Positions 53,129 to 63,877 of a DNA stretch of 64,000 nucleotides are shown here, piece by piece; position 1 is the first letter of the stretch; each line of letters starts with the position of its first letter. The translations under genes and the position numbers were made by a program. Location of the stretch: NCBI RefSeq assembly GCF_025753855.1, contig NZ_JAOWPT010000009.1, positions 160,843-224,842 of the forward strand, given 5' to 3'. The stretch comes from Mesorhizobium sp. ZC-5 (GTDB lineage Bacteria; Pseudomonadota; Alphaproteobacteria; Rhizobiales; Rhizobiaceae). The notes under the pieces were generated by a model, which saw only the letters and a list, made by a program, of their open reading frames with translations, did not search any database and was not told the DNA's origin.

Positions 53129-53563
53129 CTACGATCGCTCGCCTTCCGGCCGATCGGTCGCGTAGGGAACGATGGTGTAACCCTGACTGCGGCCGTCGCG
53201 CTCCTGACGCAGCAGGCGGAAGCCCGGTTCGTTCGGCGGCCGGTTGACGATGAACGACATGCGCGGCGCTTCCCAGCCCTTGCTGGAATCGAATGCGGTG
53301 ACGCGGATGTACATATTGGGCAACGCCTTACGGCAGGCATTGACCTCCATCAGGATTCCGGCGGGATCCTTCAGATCGAACATCGGATTGCCGTACATCT
53401 CCCAATAGGTATTACGGGGATGCGGATCGTCGGAATATTCGACGCTCACGGCCCAGTTGTTCTTCAGCGCGTATTTGATCTGCGCAGAGATCTGCGTATC
53501 GGTCAGGTCGGGCAGAAACGAGAATTGCCCCTGGGTGACCTTGTTTCCGGGATTGGTCATCAT
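53129..53563 (-). CDS. cbbS: Rubisco small subunit (form I, red type)
   Basis: A 144-residue protein. The red-type pattern is clear: [13 protein letters not shown] at the start, [14 protein letters not shown], and a C-terminal extension ([11 protein letters not shown]) that forms the central beta-barrel in red Rubisco. It begins 14 bp after cbbL. Two adjacent ATGs (53563 and 53560) are possible starts. Confidence 0.96.
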   Translation of the reverse strand: MMTNPGNKVTQGQFSFLPDLTDTQISAQIKYALKNNWAVSVEYSDDPHPRNTYWEMYGNPMFDLKDPAGILMEVNACRKALPNMYIRVTAFDSSKGWEAPRMSFIVNRPPNEPGFRLLRQERDGRSQGYTIVPYATDRPEGERS

Positions 53564-53577
53564 GGCTGTGGTCCTTC

Positions 53578-55092
<1,515 letters not shown>

Positions 55093-56172
55093 TCAGGCGG
55101 CCCTTGCGGTTGCAATCTGCGGGTCGAGTTTTCCCGCGGCATAACGTTTGGCCATCTCGTCCATCGCGATGACCTTGATCTTCGAGGCGTTGCCGGCGGT
55201 ACCGAAGCGTTCCAGCCTGTCGCGGCAGAGGTCGCGCATGGCGTCCATCGCCGGTTTCAGGAATTTGCGCGGGTCGAACTCATTCGGATGTTCGGTGGCG
55301 ATGCGGCGGAACTGGCCGGTCATCGCCATGCGGCAGTCGGTGTCGATGTTGACCTTGCGCACGCCGTGGCGGATGCCGCGCTCGATCTCCTCCACCGGCA
55401 CGCCGTAGGTCTGGGGCATCTCGCCGCCGAACTTGTTGATGACGTCCTGCAACTCCTGCGGCACCGAGGAGGAGCCGTGCATGACCAGATGCGTGTTCGG
55501 CAGCTTGCGGTTGATCTCCTCGATCACCCGCATGGCAAGAATGTCGCCATCGGGCTTGCGGGTAAATTTGTAGGCGCCGTGCGAGGTGCCGCAGGCGATC
55601 GCCAATGCGTCGACCCTGGTGCGGGCGACGAAGTCGACAGCCTGGTCGGGGTCGGTCAAAAGCTGGTCGTGCGACAGCACGCCCTCGGCGCCGTGGCCGT
55701 CCTCGGCCTCGCCATGGCCGCTTTCGAGCGAGCCGAGCACCCCGAGTTCGCCTTCCACCGACGCACCGACCCAGTGGGCCATGCACGCCACGCGTTCGGT
55801 GATCTCGACGTTGTAGTCGTAGCTCGCCGGCGTCTTGGCGTCTGCTTCGAGCGAGCCGTCCATCATCACCGAGGTGAAGCCGTGGCGGATCGCGGTCAGG
55901 CAGGTCGCTTCGTTGTTGCCGTGGTCCTGGTGCATGCAGACCGGGATCTGCGGGTATATCTCGGCCAGCGCGTCGATCATTTTCGCCAGCATGATGTCGT
56001 TGGCGTAGGAGCGGGCGCCGCGCGAGGCCTGGATGATCACCGGCGCGTCGCAGGCCTTGGCCGCCTCCATGATGGCGAGGCCCTGTTCCATGTTGTTGAT
56101 GTTGAACGCCGGCACGCCGTAGCCATGCTCGGCGGCGTGGTCGAGCAGTTGGCGAAGTGTGATGCGGGCCAT
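55093..56172 (-). CDS. cbbA: Class II fructose/sedoheptulose-bisphosphate aldolase
   Basis: A 359-residue zinc aldolase of the Calvin-cycle type. Zinc ligands are in CMHQDHGNN and later histidines in GTSHGAYKF and [21 protein letters not shown] marks the substrate phosphate site. It condenses triose phosphates to fructose-1,6-bisphosphate and erythrose-4-phosphate with dihydroxyacetone phosphate to sedoheptulose-1,7-bisphosphate. It follows cbbT by 12 bp. Confidence 0.96.
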   Translation of the reverse strand: MARITLRQLLDHAAEHGYGVPAFNINNMEQGLAIMEAAKACDAPVIIQASRGARSYANDIMLAKMIDALAEIYPQIPVCMHQDHGNNEATCLTAIRHGFTSVMMDGSLEADAKTPASYDYNVEITERVACMAHWVGASVEGELGVLGSLESGHGEAEDGHGAEGVLSHDQLLTDPDQAVDFVARTRVDALAIACGTSHGAYKFTRKPDGDILAMRVIEEINRKLPNTHLVMHGSSSVPQELQDVINKFGGEMPQTYGVPVEEIERGIRHGVRKVNIDTDCRMAMTGQFRRIATEHPNEFDPRKFLKPAMDAMRDLCRDRLERFGTAGNASKIKVIAMDEMAKRYAAGKLDPQIATARAA

Positions 56173-56184
56173 GGCCTTGTCCTC

Positions 56185-58191
56185 TCAGATGATCAGCCGG
56201 CGGGCCGCATCGGCGACCGCTTCGGGCGTGATGTTGAAATGGCGGTAAAGGTCGGGGGCAGGGGCGCTGGCGCCGAAGCCGGTCATGCCGATGAAGGCGC
56301 CGTTGTCGCCGATCCAACGGTCCCAGCCCAGGCGCGCCGCGGCTTCGACCGCGACGCGCGGTGCCGAGCCGAGGACGGCCTTGCGGTAATCGGCGTCCTG
56401 TTCCTCGAACAGTTCCCAGCACGGCATCGAGACGACGGCTGCGGCGATGGCGTGGTCGGCCTCCAGTCTTTCCGCCGCGGCGACCGCGATCTCGACCTCG
56501 GAGCCGGTGGCCAACAGCGTTACCGCGCGATGTCCGGTCGGCTCGCGCAGCACATAGCCGCCGCGCGACGAAAGGTTTTCGTCCACATGTGCCTGCCGCA
56601 GCATCGGCAGGTTCTGGCGTGACAGCACCAGCACGCTCGGCCGGCCCTCGGTCTTCAGCGCTAGTTCCCAGCATTCCGCCGTCTCGATGATGTCGGCGGG
56701 ACGGAACAGATTGAGGTTGGGCGTTGCCCTGAGCATCGCCAGGTGCTCGACCGGCTGATGGGTCGGGCCGTCTTCGCCGAGGCCGATGGAATCGTGGGTC
56801 ATCACGTAGATGACGCGCTGGCCCATCAGCGCCGACAGCCGCATGGCGCCGCGCGCATAGTCGGCGAAGCAGAGGAAGGTGCCGCCGTAGGGCACGAAGC
56901 CGCCATGCAGCGCGATGCCGTTCATCGCCGCCGCCATCCCGTGCTCGCGGATGCCATAGTGGACATAGCTGCCGGCAAAATCGGAAGGCGCGACGCGGTT
57001 CATGCCCTTGGTGATGGTCAGGTTCGAGTGCGTCAGGTCGGCGGAGCCGCCGACGGTGAGGTCGGTGGCGCCGTTGATGACGCCGAGCGCCATTTCGGAT
57101 GCCTTGCGGGTGGCGACCTTGGTGGCCTTCTCCACATGCTCCTTGCGGAAGTCGGCCAGCGCCTCGAACACCGCTTCCGGCAACTTGCCGGCGATCGCTC
57201 GCACAAAAGCCTGGCGTTGCGGCGAGTCGGCCAACCGCTGCTCCCATGCGTGACGTGCAACGCTTCCGCGGTCCGCCACTTCGCGCCAGGCCGCGAGGAT
57301 TTCATCCGGCACCTCGAACGGTGCGTGCGGCCAGCCGATGTTGTCGCGGGTCGCCGCGATCTCGGCGTCGCCGAGCGGCGCCCCATGCGTCTTCTCCGAG
57401 CCGCCGAGGTTGGGCGCGCCCTTGCCGATCACCGTCCTGCAGGCGATCAGCGAGGGACGGTCGGATTGATGCGCGGCCTCGATGGCGTTGGTGACTTGCT
57501 CCATGTCATGGCCGTCCACCGACTGCACATGCCATCCCGCCGCCTTGAAACGGGCAGGCTGGTCCATCGAGGTCGACAGCGAGGTCGGGCCATCGATGGA
57601 TATCGAATTGTCGTCCCAGAAGACGATCAGCTTGCTGAGGCCCAGGTGTCCGGCAAGGTCGATCGCCTCGTGCGAAATGCCTTCCTGAAGGCAACCGTCG
57701 CCGGCGATCACGTAAGTGAAATGATCGACGAGATCGGCGCCGTGCCGCGCGGCCAGCATGCTTTCGGCCAGCGCCATGCCGACGGCGGTCGAGATGCCCT
57801 GGCCGAGCGGCCCTGTGGTCGTTTCGATGCCGAGCGCGTGGCCATATTCCGGGTGCCCGGCCGTGCGGCTGCCGAGCTGGCGGAAACGCTGCAATTCCTC
57901 GATCGGCATGTCGGCGTAGCCGAGCAGGTAATGCAACGCATACTGCAGCATCGAGCCGTGACCGGCCGACAGGACGAAGCGGTCGCGGTCCGGCCAGTCG
58001 GGCGTCGACGGGTCGAGGTCGATGAAGCGGTTGAAAAGCACGGTGGCGACGTCGGCCATGCCCATCGGCATGCCGGGATGGCCGGAATTCGCCTTCTGCA
58101 CCGAATCCATGGCGAGCGCGCGGATGGCGTTGGCCATGTCGCGTTCGGAAACGGCGGTTTCGGGCGCGGATTTGATGGCGACCTGGCTCAT
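56185..58191 (-). CDS. cbbT: Transketolase
   Basis: A 668-residue thiamine-diphosphate enzyme with the cofactor motif [14 protein letters not shown] ending in FWDDNSISI and the C-terminal pyrimidine-site region. It transfers two-carbon units in the regenerative phase of the cycle. The ATG at 58191 is chosen because GGAGGAAT lies 9 bases upstream; an in-frame GTG at 58206 is part of that ribosome-binding site. Confidence 0.96.
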   Translation of the reverse strand: MSQVAIKSAPETAVSERDMANAIRALAMDSVQKANSGHPGMPMGMADVATVLFNRFIDLDPSTPDWPDRDRFVLSAGHGSMLQYALHYLLGYADMPIEELQRFRQLGSRTAGHPEYGHALGIETTTGPLGQGISTAVGMALAESMLAARHGADLVDHFTYVIAGDGCLQEGISHEAIDLAGHLGLSKLIVFWDDNSISIDGPTSLSTSMDQPARFKAAGWHVQSVDGHDMEQVTNAIEAAHQSDRPSLIACRTVIGKGAPNLGGSEKTHGAPLGDAEIAATRDNIGWPHAPFEVPDEILAAWREVADRGSVARHAWEQRLADSPQRQAFVRAIAGKLPEAVFEALADFRKEHVEKATKVATRKASEMALGVINGATDLTVGGSADLTHSNLTITKGMNRVAPSDFAGSYVHYGIREHGMAAAMNGIALHGGFVPYGGTFLCFADYARGAMRLSALMGQRVIYVMTHDSIGLGEDGPTHQPVEHLAMLRATPNLNLFRPADIIETAECWELALKTEGRPSVLVLSRQNLPMLRQAHVDENLSSRGGYVLREPTGHRAVTLLATGSEVEIAVAAAERLEADHAIAAAVVSMPCWELFEEQDADYRKAVLGSAPRVAVEAAARLGWDRWIGDNGAFIGMTGFGASAPAPDLYRHFNITPEAVADAARRLII

Positions 58192-58399
58192 GAGAAATTC
58201 CTCCACTTGGGCGCGCGATGAGCGGATGCATTCCGGATTCGTATCGGCACCACCTTCTCACTCGGCGGGGGGAGGAGGTTCGCTAGCCTCTCCGCCAGCA
58301 CCTCAAGGGCGCGCTGAACGCGAACCGATATTGTTGAGGGTCTCCTCGAAGCGGAGGCCAGGCGAGGGGGCGTTTGACGGTTGACCATAGTCATCTCCT
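58192..58399. other. 208-bp gap inside the cbb operon between cbbP and cbbT
   Basis: This is the largest gap between the structural genes of the operon. It contains short purine-rich patches (GGCGGGGGGAGGAGG, GCGAGGGGGCG) but no credible gene; a 71-codon open frame at 58188-58403 shows no family features. It looks like repeat-derived filler, and a promoter or processing site could lie here. Confidence 0.4.
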
Positions 58400-59272
58400 T
58401 CAAGACACGCGGCGCTTACGTTCGACCAGATTGAGGATCAGCGGGGTCAGGATCAGCTGCATGGCGAGATCCAGCTTGTTGCCCGGCACCACGATGGAAT
58501 TCGCCCGCGACATGAACGAGTCATGGATCATCGACAGCAGGTAGGGAAAATCGATGCCGCGCGGGTTGGCGAAGCGGATGACCAGCATCGATTCGTCCGG
58601 TGTGGGGATCCAGCGAGCGATGAACGGATTCGAAGTGTCGACGATCGGCACGCGCTGGAAGTTGATGTTGGTCAGCGAGAACTGCGGGACGATATAGCGC
58701 GTGTAGTCGGGCATGCGGCGCAGGATCACATCCATAACCGCCTCGGTGGAGTAGCCGCGCGTCGTGCGGTCGCGGTGGATCTTCTGGATCCATTCGAGAT
58801 TGATCACCGGCACGACGCCGATCTTGAGGTCGGCGTGCTTGGCGAGGTCGACCTTGTCGGTCACGGCGCAGCCATGCAGGCCTTCGTAGAACAAAAGGTC
58901 GCTCGGCTCGAAATCCCGCCATTCGGTGAAGGCGCCGGGCGGCGTTTTGTAGAGCTTTTCTTCTTCCTCATCGTGGACGTAGGTGCGGGTCTTTCCCGTG
59001 CCCTTGCGGCCGTATTGCTCGAAGACCTCCTGCAGGGTCTCGAGTTCGTTCGCCGCCACGTTGAAATGGGTGAAGTTCGGATTGCCGTTCTTCTCTTCCT
59101 CGGCAACCTTCTTCCGCATGGCGGCGCGATCGTAGCGATGGAAGGCGTCGCCCTCGATGAAGGCGGCCTCGATGTTTTCGCGGCGGAAGATCAGCTCGAA
59201 GATGCGTTTCACCGAAGTGGTTCCCGCCCCCGATGAGCCGGTGATCGAAATGATGGGGTGCTTGGCTGACAT
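58400..59272 (-). CDS. cbbP: Phosphoribulokinase
   Basis: A 290-residue bacterial-type kinase making ribulose-1,5-bisphosphate. The P-loop is at residues 10-20 (GSSGAGTTSVK), with EGDAFHRYDR near residue 42 and FYEGLHG. It lacks the redox cysteine pair of plant enzymes; bacterial octameric forms are regulated by NADH and AMP. It lies 32 bp after cbbF. Confidence 0.97.
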   Translation of the reverse strand: MSAKHPIISITGSSGAGTTSVKRIFELIFRRENIEAAFIEGDAFHRYDRAAMRKKVAEEEKNGNPNFTHFNVAANELETLQEVFEQYGRKGTGKTRTYVHDEEEEKLYKTPPGAFTEWRDFEPSDLLFYEGLHGCAVTDKVDLAKHADLKIGVVPVINLEWIQKIHRDRTTRGYSTEAVMDVILRRMPDYTRYIVPQFSLTNINFQRVPIVDTSNPFIARWIPTPDESMLVIRFANPRGIDFPYLLSMIHDSFMSRANSIVVPGNKLDLAMQLILTPLILNLVERKRRVS

Positions 59273-59304
59273 GGCGGGCTCGATCTCAGATCAGAATGAG
59301 GGCT

Positions 59305-60351
59305 TCAGGCGCGAAACAGGCCGCGATTGGAAAATAGCGGCGCCCGCTCGCCGATGCTCGACGGGTCGGTGTGGTAACGGGTGATGCGGTGGACTTCCCG
59401 CGACGAGCCGAACACCACGGGCGTTCGCTGGTGCAGGCCCTCGGGTTCGATGTCGAGGATCCGGGAAACCGTGTCGGTGGCAGCGCCGCCCGCCTGCTCG
59501 ACGAGATAGGCGATCGGATTAGCCTCGTAGACCAGCCGCAGCCGGCCCTGGTGATAGCCCTTGCGCTGGTCGCCGGGGTAGAGGAACACGCCGCCGCGGA
59601 TCAGGATGCGGTAGCAGTCGGCGACCAGCGAGGCGATCCAGCGCATGTTGAAATCGCGCTCGCGTGGCCCGTCGGTGCCCTTCAGGCAATCGTCGACATA
59701 GAGCCTGACCGCCTCGTCCCAATGGCGGTAATTGGCGGCGTTGATGGCGAATTCATGCGCACGCGCCGGGATGATGCGGCTCTCATAGGCCTGGACGAAG
59801 GCGCCGAGCCGGTTGGAGAGCACGAAGACATGGGTGCCGCTGCCCAGCGACAGCACCAACGCCAGTTGCGGGCCGTAGATGAAGAAGCCGGCGCCGAGCT
59901 GGTTCGATCCCGCCTGCAAAAAAACGGCGGCCGGATTTGCGCCCGGCGCGCCAGTTGCAGGGAGGAGGGAGAAAATCGTGCCGATCGAAACATTGGTGTC
60001 GATGTTGGAGGATCCGTCGAGCGGATCGATAGCGATCGCCAGCGGTGCGTCGCGGTTCAGCAGCACCGGCTGCTCCAGTTCCTCGGAGGCGTAGAAGGCG
60101 ACCGGCGCATGGCGCATGGCGTCGAGGAAGATATCGTCGGCGTAGACGTCGAGATCCTTCTGCACGTCGCCGTCGCTGTTGGCGCCGCGAGTGCCGGCGA
60201 ATGCCGCGCCCAGCGCGCCCTGGTTGATCGTGTGGCGGACCTTGACCGCGGCTTCGGCGAGCTGATGGATCGTCGCGGCCACGGCGGAGCGCAGAGTGTC
60301 TTCTCCGCCGATATATGAATTCAGGAACGCATCGAGTGTCGCCGCTGCCAT
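59305..60351 (-). CDS. cbbF: Fructose-1,6-/sedoheptulose-1,7-bisphosphatase, class I
   Basis: A 348-residue phosphatase, first gene of the cbb operon. The metal-binding DPLDGSSNIDTN motif is at about residue 112, and FLYPGDQRKGYHQGRLRL and the C-terminal RTPVVFGSSREV are present. GGGAGGAC precedes the ATG. Transcription is divergent from cbbR. Confidence 0.96.
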   Translation of the reverse strand: MAAATLDAFLNSYIGGEDTLRSAVAATIHQLAEAAVKVRHTINQGALGAAFAGTRGANSDGDVQKDLDVYADDIFLDAMRHAPVAFYASEELEQPVLLNRDAPLAIAIDPLDGSSNIDTNVSIGTIFSLLPATGAPGANPAAVFLQAGSNQLGAGFFIYGPQLALVLSLGSGTHVFVLSNRLGAFVQAYESRIIPARAHEFAINAANYRHWDEAVRLYVDDCLKGTDGPRERDFNMRWIASLVADCYRILIRGGVFLYPGDQRKGYHQGRLRLVYEANPIAYLVEQAGGAATDTVSRILDIEPEGLHQRTPVVFGSSREVHRITRYHTDPSSIGERAPLFSNRGLFRA

Positions 60352-60420
60352 CTTGTCCTCCCGAGCCGGGGCGCCTCCTCACGGGCTGACCGGCTCGGGA
60401 TCATCTGAACAAGCGATCTT

Positions 60421-60476
60421 GCATAAGTAAATTTTAATAACTTTACGACCGAAGTAAAAAATTCTTATTATGTTGG
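60421..60476. promoter_or_regulatory. A/T-rich cbbR-cbbF control region with GTAAA/TTTAC half-sites
   Basis: Half-sites GTAAA (60427-60431), TTTAC (60442-60446) and GTAAA (60454-60458) lie just upstream of the cbbR start and in the cbbF promoter zone. This is the usual place for LysR-type CbbR binding. The region is much richer in A/T than its surroundings. Confidence 0.55.
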
Positions 60477-61445
60477 ATGCGTAACGTCACTTTCAAGCAA
60501 TTCAAGGCCGTGCAGGCGATCATCGATCACGGCAAAATCGTCAACGCTGCCAAAGTGTTAGGCCTTTCTCCTCCAGCTGTGACAATCCAGTTGCGGCAGG
60601 TCGAGGAAGAGATCGGCCTGGCGCTCTTCGACCGTACCGCCGACGGCATGCGTCCCACTGCCGCAGGCTTGGCCTTCGTCGACGCAGCGCAAGCGATCGA
60701 CGAGCGGTTGCGCCTGCTCCAAGACCAGATGGATGCCATCAAGGGTGTGCGCACCGGTAGCCTCAGGCTCGGCGTTGTCTCGACCGCGAAATATTTCGCG
60801 CCGAGCCTGATGGCGGCATTCATGAAGGAATATCCCGACATCGACATGCGGCTGATCGTCGGCAACCGCGCCGAAACCATCGCCAACCTGAAGAACCACG
60901 ATCTCGATATAGCTCTGATGGGGCGGCCGGCTAAGGATGTGCCGGTGCGTGCCACGGCTTTCGGCGACCATCCGCTGGTCATCATCGCGCCGCCCGACCA
61001 CCCGCTGGCCAGGCTGCGCGATATTTCCAAGGAACGCATCGCCGAGGAAAATTTCCTCATCCGCGAACCCGGCTCCGGCACCCGCATCTCGCTGGAGATT
61101 TTCTTGAGCGAATTGCCGGGTCGCCTCGACGACCCCGGTGTCGAGATGGGTTCCAACGAAACCATCAAGCAGGCGGTGATGGCCGGGCTCGGCATCGCGT
61201 TCATCTCGGCCCACACCATCGCCTCCGAGGTCGAATCCGGCCGCCTAGTCATCCTCGACGTGGTCGGCATGCCGATCCGCCGCCAATGGTTCGCCGTCAT
61301 GCGCACCGACCGGGCGATCTCGCCGGCGATGGCGACCTTCCACGATTTCCTGATGCGCAAGGGTGCGATGTATCTGCCGCTGTTCGGAAAGCTCTATCCG
61401 GAAAAAGGGGCAGTCGGCAGTCGGCAGTCGGCACTCGGGAAATAG
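60477..61445 (+). CDS. cbbR: LysR-family activator of the cbb operon, with a repeat-derived C-terminal tail
   Basis: A 322-residue regulator. The winged helix is at residues 1-60 (FKQFKAVQAIIDHGKIVNAAKVLGLSPPAVTIQLRQ, read in short segments), followed by a two-lobed effector domain (GVVSTAKYFAPSLMAAF, VGNRAETI). It is divergent from cbbF, the classical CbbR arrangement, and would sense a Calvin-cycle metabolite. The last 14 or so codons (GAVGSRQSALGK) lie in the left arm of an inverted repeat and look like an acquired tail. Confidence 0.93.
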   Translation: MRNVTFKQFKAVQAIIDHGKIVNAAKVLGLSPPAVTIQLRQVEEEIGLALFDRTADGMRPTAAGLAFVDAAQAIDERLRLLQDQMDAIKGVRTGSLRLGVVSTAKYFAPSLMAAFMKEYPDIDMRLIVGNRAETIANLKNHDLDIALMGRPAKDVPVRATAFGDHPLVIIAPPDHPLARLRDISKERIAEENFLIREPGSGTRISLEIFLSELPGRLDDPGVEMGSNETIKQAVMAGLGIAFISAHTIASEVESGRLVILDVVGMPIRRQWFAVMRTDRAISPAMATFHDFLMRKGAMYLPLFGKLYPEKGAVGSRQSALGK

Positions 61446-61502
61446 TTTGGACGCGCTTGGCGCACGGCATTTCGACTGCCGACTGCCTACTGCCCCTTTT
61501 TC
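61401..61502. repeat. 30-bp inverted repeat overlapping the ends of two convergent genes
   Basis: The left arm 61401-61430 (GAAAAAGGGGCAGTCGGCAG...) matches the reverse complement of the right arm 61473-61502 at 29 of 30 positions, with 42 bp between. The left arm also contains a CGGCAGT tandem repetition. The arms supply the last codons and stop of cbbR and of the convergent gene, and the fold can serve as a two-way terminator. Confidence 0.85.
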
Positions 61503-62140
61503 ATCACTTCAGCCACCGTCTTGGCCAGCGCATAGAGCCGCTGCTCGATCAGCGTCGGCACTTCGCAGACATAGGTCAGCGACTGCACGCGCTCATCGAA
61601 TATCCGGGTTTCCCAGTTGAGCTTGTCGGTGCGATCAGTGATCTCGGTGGCGCTCGCATCCGCCTTTGCCCGCAACGCGTCGAGTTCGGAGGCTTCCTTG
61701 CGCAGCCGCTTCGCCAGTTCGACCTGATTGTGCGCATAGCGGGCGATGCCGGAGATTACCTGAGAACGCTCGGCGTTCATATGGTCGAACAGTCCCTGGA
61801 CGAGCTTCGTCAATTGCTCGTCGGGCTTGTCGCCGGTCAAGGTCGCGGCGAAATCGTGGATTTCCTTCTGCGCGTCGGCAATTGGCACACGCCGCGCCGC
61901 AAGTTCGGTGACGAGGCCGGAAATATCCGGGTCCTTCTGCCAGTCCTTGGCCGCTTCCGGCAATTCCGGTCCGTTCCAGATCTGGCCGAGCGACAGTTCC
62001 GGCACCTTGCGCTGGATACAGGGCCAGTCCGGATCGTGGCTCTGCGCAGCATCGGCGAGCTGGCAAATGAAAGCCGATCCGATAAGGAGCAGCGCAAGTC
62101 TGGGGGTCTTCCTGAATGACCTGAGCACTGGATACTTCAT
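61487..62140 (-). CDS. Exported helical protein of unknown function, linked to the ABC-2 transporter
   Basis: A 217-residue protein with a signal peptide (ALLLIGSAFICQLADAA) and a mature part that is mostly helical. An N-terminal patch WPCIQRKVPELSLGQIWNG is followed by a long charged region (residues about 140-195) suited to coiled coil. Cysteines near residues 41 and 197 may pair. Its ATG overlaps the permease stop (TGATG), so it is translationally coupled to the transporter. No named family recognised. Its stop codon lies in a repeat arm. Confidence 0.72.
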   Translation of the reverse strand: MKYPVLRSFRKTPRLALLLIGSAFICQLADAAQSHDPDWPCIQRKVPELSLGQIWNGPELPEAAKDWQKDPDISGLVTELAARRVPIADAQKEIHDFAATLTGDKPDEQLTKLVQGLFDHMNAERSQVISGIARYAHNQVELAKRLRKEASELDALRAKADASATEITDRTDKLNWETRIFDERVQSLTYVCEVPTLIEQRLYALAKTVAEVMKKGQ

Positions 62141-63018
62141 CAGGCGTTTCCTCCCGTGTCCTGTTTGCGGGTCATCAATCCGCGCGATGGATCGTAGGCG
62201 ATGATGGCGCCGCCAAGAAACAGCACCGTGAAGCCGGCGACGACCCCGAGCGACATCCAGTCGATCTGGCCGTAGAAGGCGAAGCGGATCAGTTCGACGA
62301 CGTAGGTGAACGGATTTGCCAAGCAGATCTTGTGGAGCAGCGGGCTCGATTCCTGGATACGCCACAGCGGATAGAGCGCCGGCGAGGCGAAATACATCGG
62401 GAAGATCACGAAGTTCATGACGCCCGCGAAATTCTCCAGCTGCCGGATCATCGACGACAGGAGCAGGCCCAGCGAACACAACATGAGGCCGCCGAGGAAC
62501 AGCGCCGGCAACACCATCAGGTAGCCGAGCGGCGGCGCCTTGACGCCCCAGAACCAGGCCACCGCGAGGAACACATAGACCTGGGCGATCGAAACGGTGA
62601 CGCCGGCCAGCAGTTTCGAGACAAGCAGGAACCAACGCGGGAAGGGGCTGATCAGCAGGGTGCGCATGTTGCCCATCTCGCGGTCGTAGACCATCGACAG
62701 CGACGATTGCATGCCGGAAAACAAAAGGATCATGCCGCACAGGCCGGGCGTGATGTAGACTTCGTAGAGCACGTAGGTCTTGTAGGGCGGGATGATCGAC
62801 ACGCCGAGCACCTGGCGGAAGCCGGCGGCGAAAATGAACAACCACAGCAGCGGCCGCACCAGCGAGGAGATGAAGCGCTCGCGCTGGTGCAGGAAGCGCA
62901 ATCCTTCGCGAACAAGGACGCCCTTCAGACAAATCAGATAGTTGGCAAGCCCGAAGGCCGGCGCCTTGAGCGGCAGGGTGCCGCTTCCGTTCGTTTCCAT
63001 CGGCAGCGGCATCGTCAT
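62140..63018 (-). CDS. ABC-2 type permease of the PQQ-dehydrogenase-associated transporter (PedC/LutF-like)
   Basis: A 292-residue membrane protein with six hydrophobic segments and the ABC-2 pattern (YDREMGNMRTLLISPFPRWF). Transporters of this type occur beside PQQ-dependent alcohol dehydrogenases; Pseudomonas putida ped and Methylobacterium lut members are needed for lanthanide-dependent growth. The assignment rests on family resemblance and on the xoxF/pqq genes 20 kb away. Its start overlaps the ATPase stop by 4 bp. Confidence 0.8.
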   Translation of the reverse strand: MTMPLPMETNGSGTLPLKAPAFGLANYLICLKGVLVREGLRFLHQRERFISSLVRPLLWLFIFAAGFRQVLGVSIIPPYKTYVLYEVYITPGLCGMILLFSGMQSSLSMVYDREMGNMRTLLISPFPRWFLLVSKLLAGVTVSIAQVYVFLAVAWFWGVKAPPLGYLMVLPALFLGGLMLCSLGLLLSSMIRQLENFAGVMNFVIFPMYFASPALYPLWRIQESSPLLHKICLANPFTYVVELIRFAFYGQIDWMSLGVVAGFTVLFLGGAIIAYDPSRGLMTRKQDTGGNA

Positions 63019-63830
63019 GGCAACGGCTCCTCGCCGGCTGCCGGCGTCTTGCCGCTCAATTTGGCAAAGGCCTCGCCAATCGTTTTGGCGCCCGTCGCCG
63101 CAACCACTTCCGCGACGTACCCTTTGGCGACAAGGTTGCCGTTCGACAGTACGACGACGTGATCGCCATCGCCGACTTCGTCGATCAGGTGCGTCGCCCA
63201 GAAGACGCTGATGCCTTCGGTCGCCACCAGCCTCCTGATGTTGGCGAGAATGCCGGCGCGGGACTGGACATCCAGGCCGACGGTCGCCTCGTCGAGCAGA
63301 AGCAGGTGCGGCTGGTGCAGCAGCGCGCGGGCGATCTCGACACGCCGCATCTGGCCGCCCGAAAGGCTGCGGGCCTTGTCGTGCAGCTTTCCGCTCATCT
63401 CGACGGTTTCCATCACCGCGTCGATGCGCCGTCTGGCTTCCGCACGGCCGATGCCATGCAGGGAGGCATGGTAGGACAGGTTCTGGTAGACGCTGAGATC
63501 GAGGTCGAGCGTGCGGGCCTGGAAAACGATGCCGAGACGCCTGAGCGCTTCGCCCGGCGCGCGGCGGATGTCGTGCCCGAAAATGCGGATCGATCCGTGC
63601 CGCGTGTCGTAGAGATGGCTGATCAGGGAAAACAGCGTCGTCTTGCCGGCGCCGTTCAGGCCGAGCAATACGGTGAAGCTTGCCGGTGCGATCTGGAACG
63701 ACACGTCGTTCAGCGCGCGCCTTGCTCCGTAGGAATGGCTCACCGTGGAGACGTCGAGCGCCGCCACGCCATTTGCTCCATCGCCTGTTCTCACATGCTG
63801 CACTGTGGCTTGGCTCCCGGATTCGATCAT
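63015..63830 (-). CDS. ABC transporter ATP-binding protein of the PQQ-associated type (PedB/LutE-like)
   Basis: A 271-residue ATPase with Walker A GLNGAGKTT, signature LSGGQMRRV and Walker B LLLLDEATVGLD. GHDIRRAPGEALRRLGIVFQ is typical of ATPases paired with ABC-2 permeases. The ATG at 63830 is preferred to a TTG one codon upstream; no strong ribosome-binding site is visible. It is followed directly by the permease and the exported helical protein. Confidence 0.82.
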   Translation of the reverse strand: MIESGSQATVQHVRTGDGANGVAALDVSTVSHSYGARRALNDVSFQIAPASFTVLLGLNGAGKTTLFSLISHLYDTRHGSIRIFGHDIRRAPGEALRRLGIVFQARTLDLDLSVYQNLSYHASLHGIGRAEARRRIDAVMETVEMSGKLHDKARSLSGGQMRRVEIARALLHQPHLLLLDEATVGLDVQSRAGILANIRRLVATEGISVFWATHLIDEVGDGDHVVVLSNGNLVAKGYVAEVVAATGAKTIGEAFAKLSGKTPAAGEEPLP

Positions 63831-63877
63831 CAATCTAGCGCACCAGGCTCTGTCCTGCAGGTTCTACTTTCAGGCAC

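Noticed and set aside
55280-57247. 655-codon minus-strand frame across cbbA and cbbT
   Set aside because: It is out of frame with both Calvin genes, which have clear motifs and starts.
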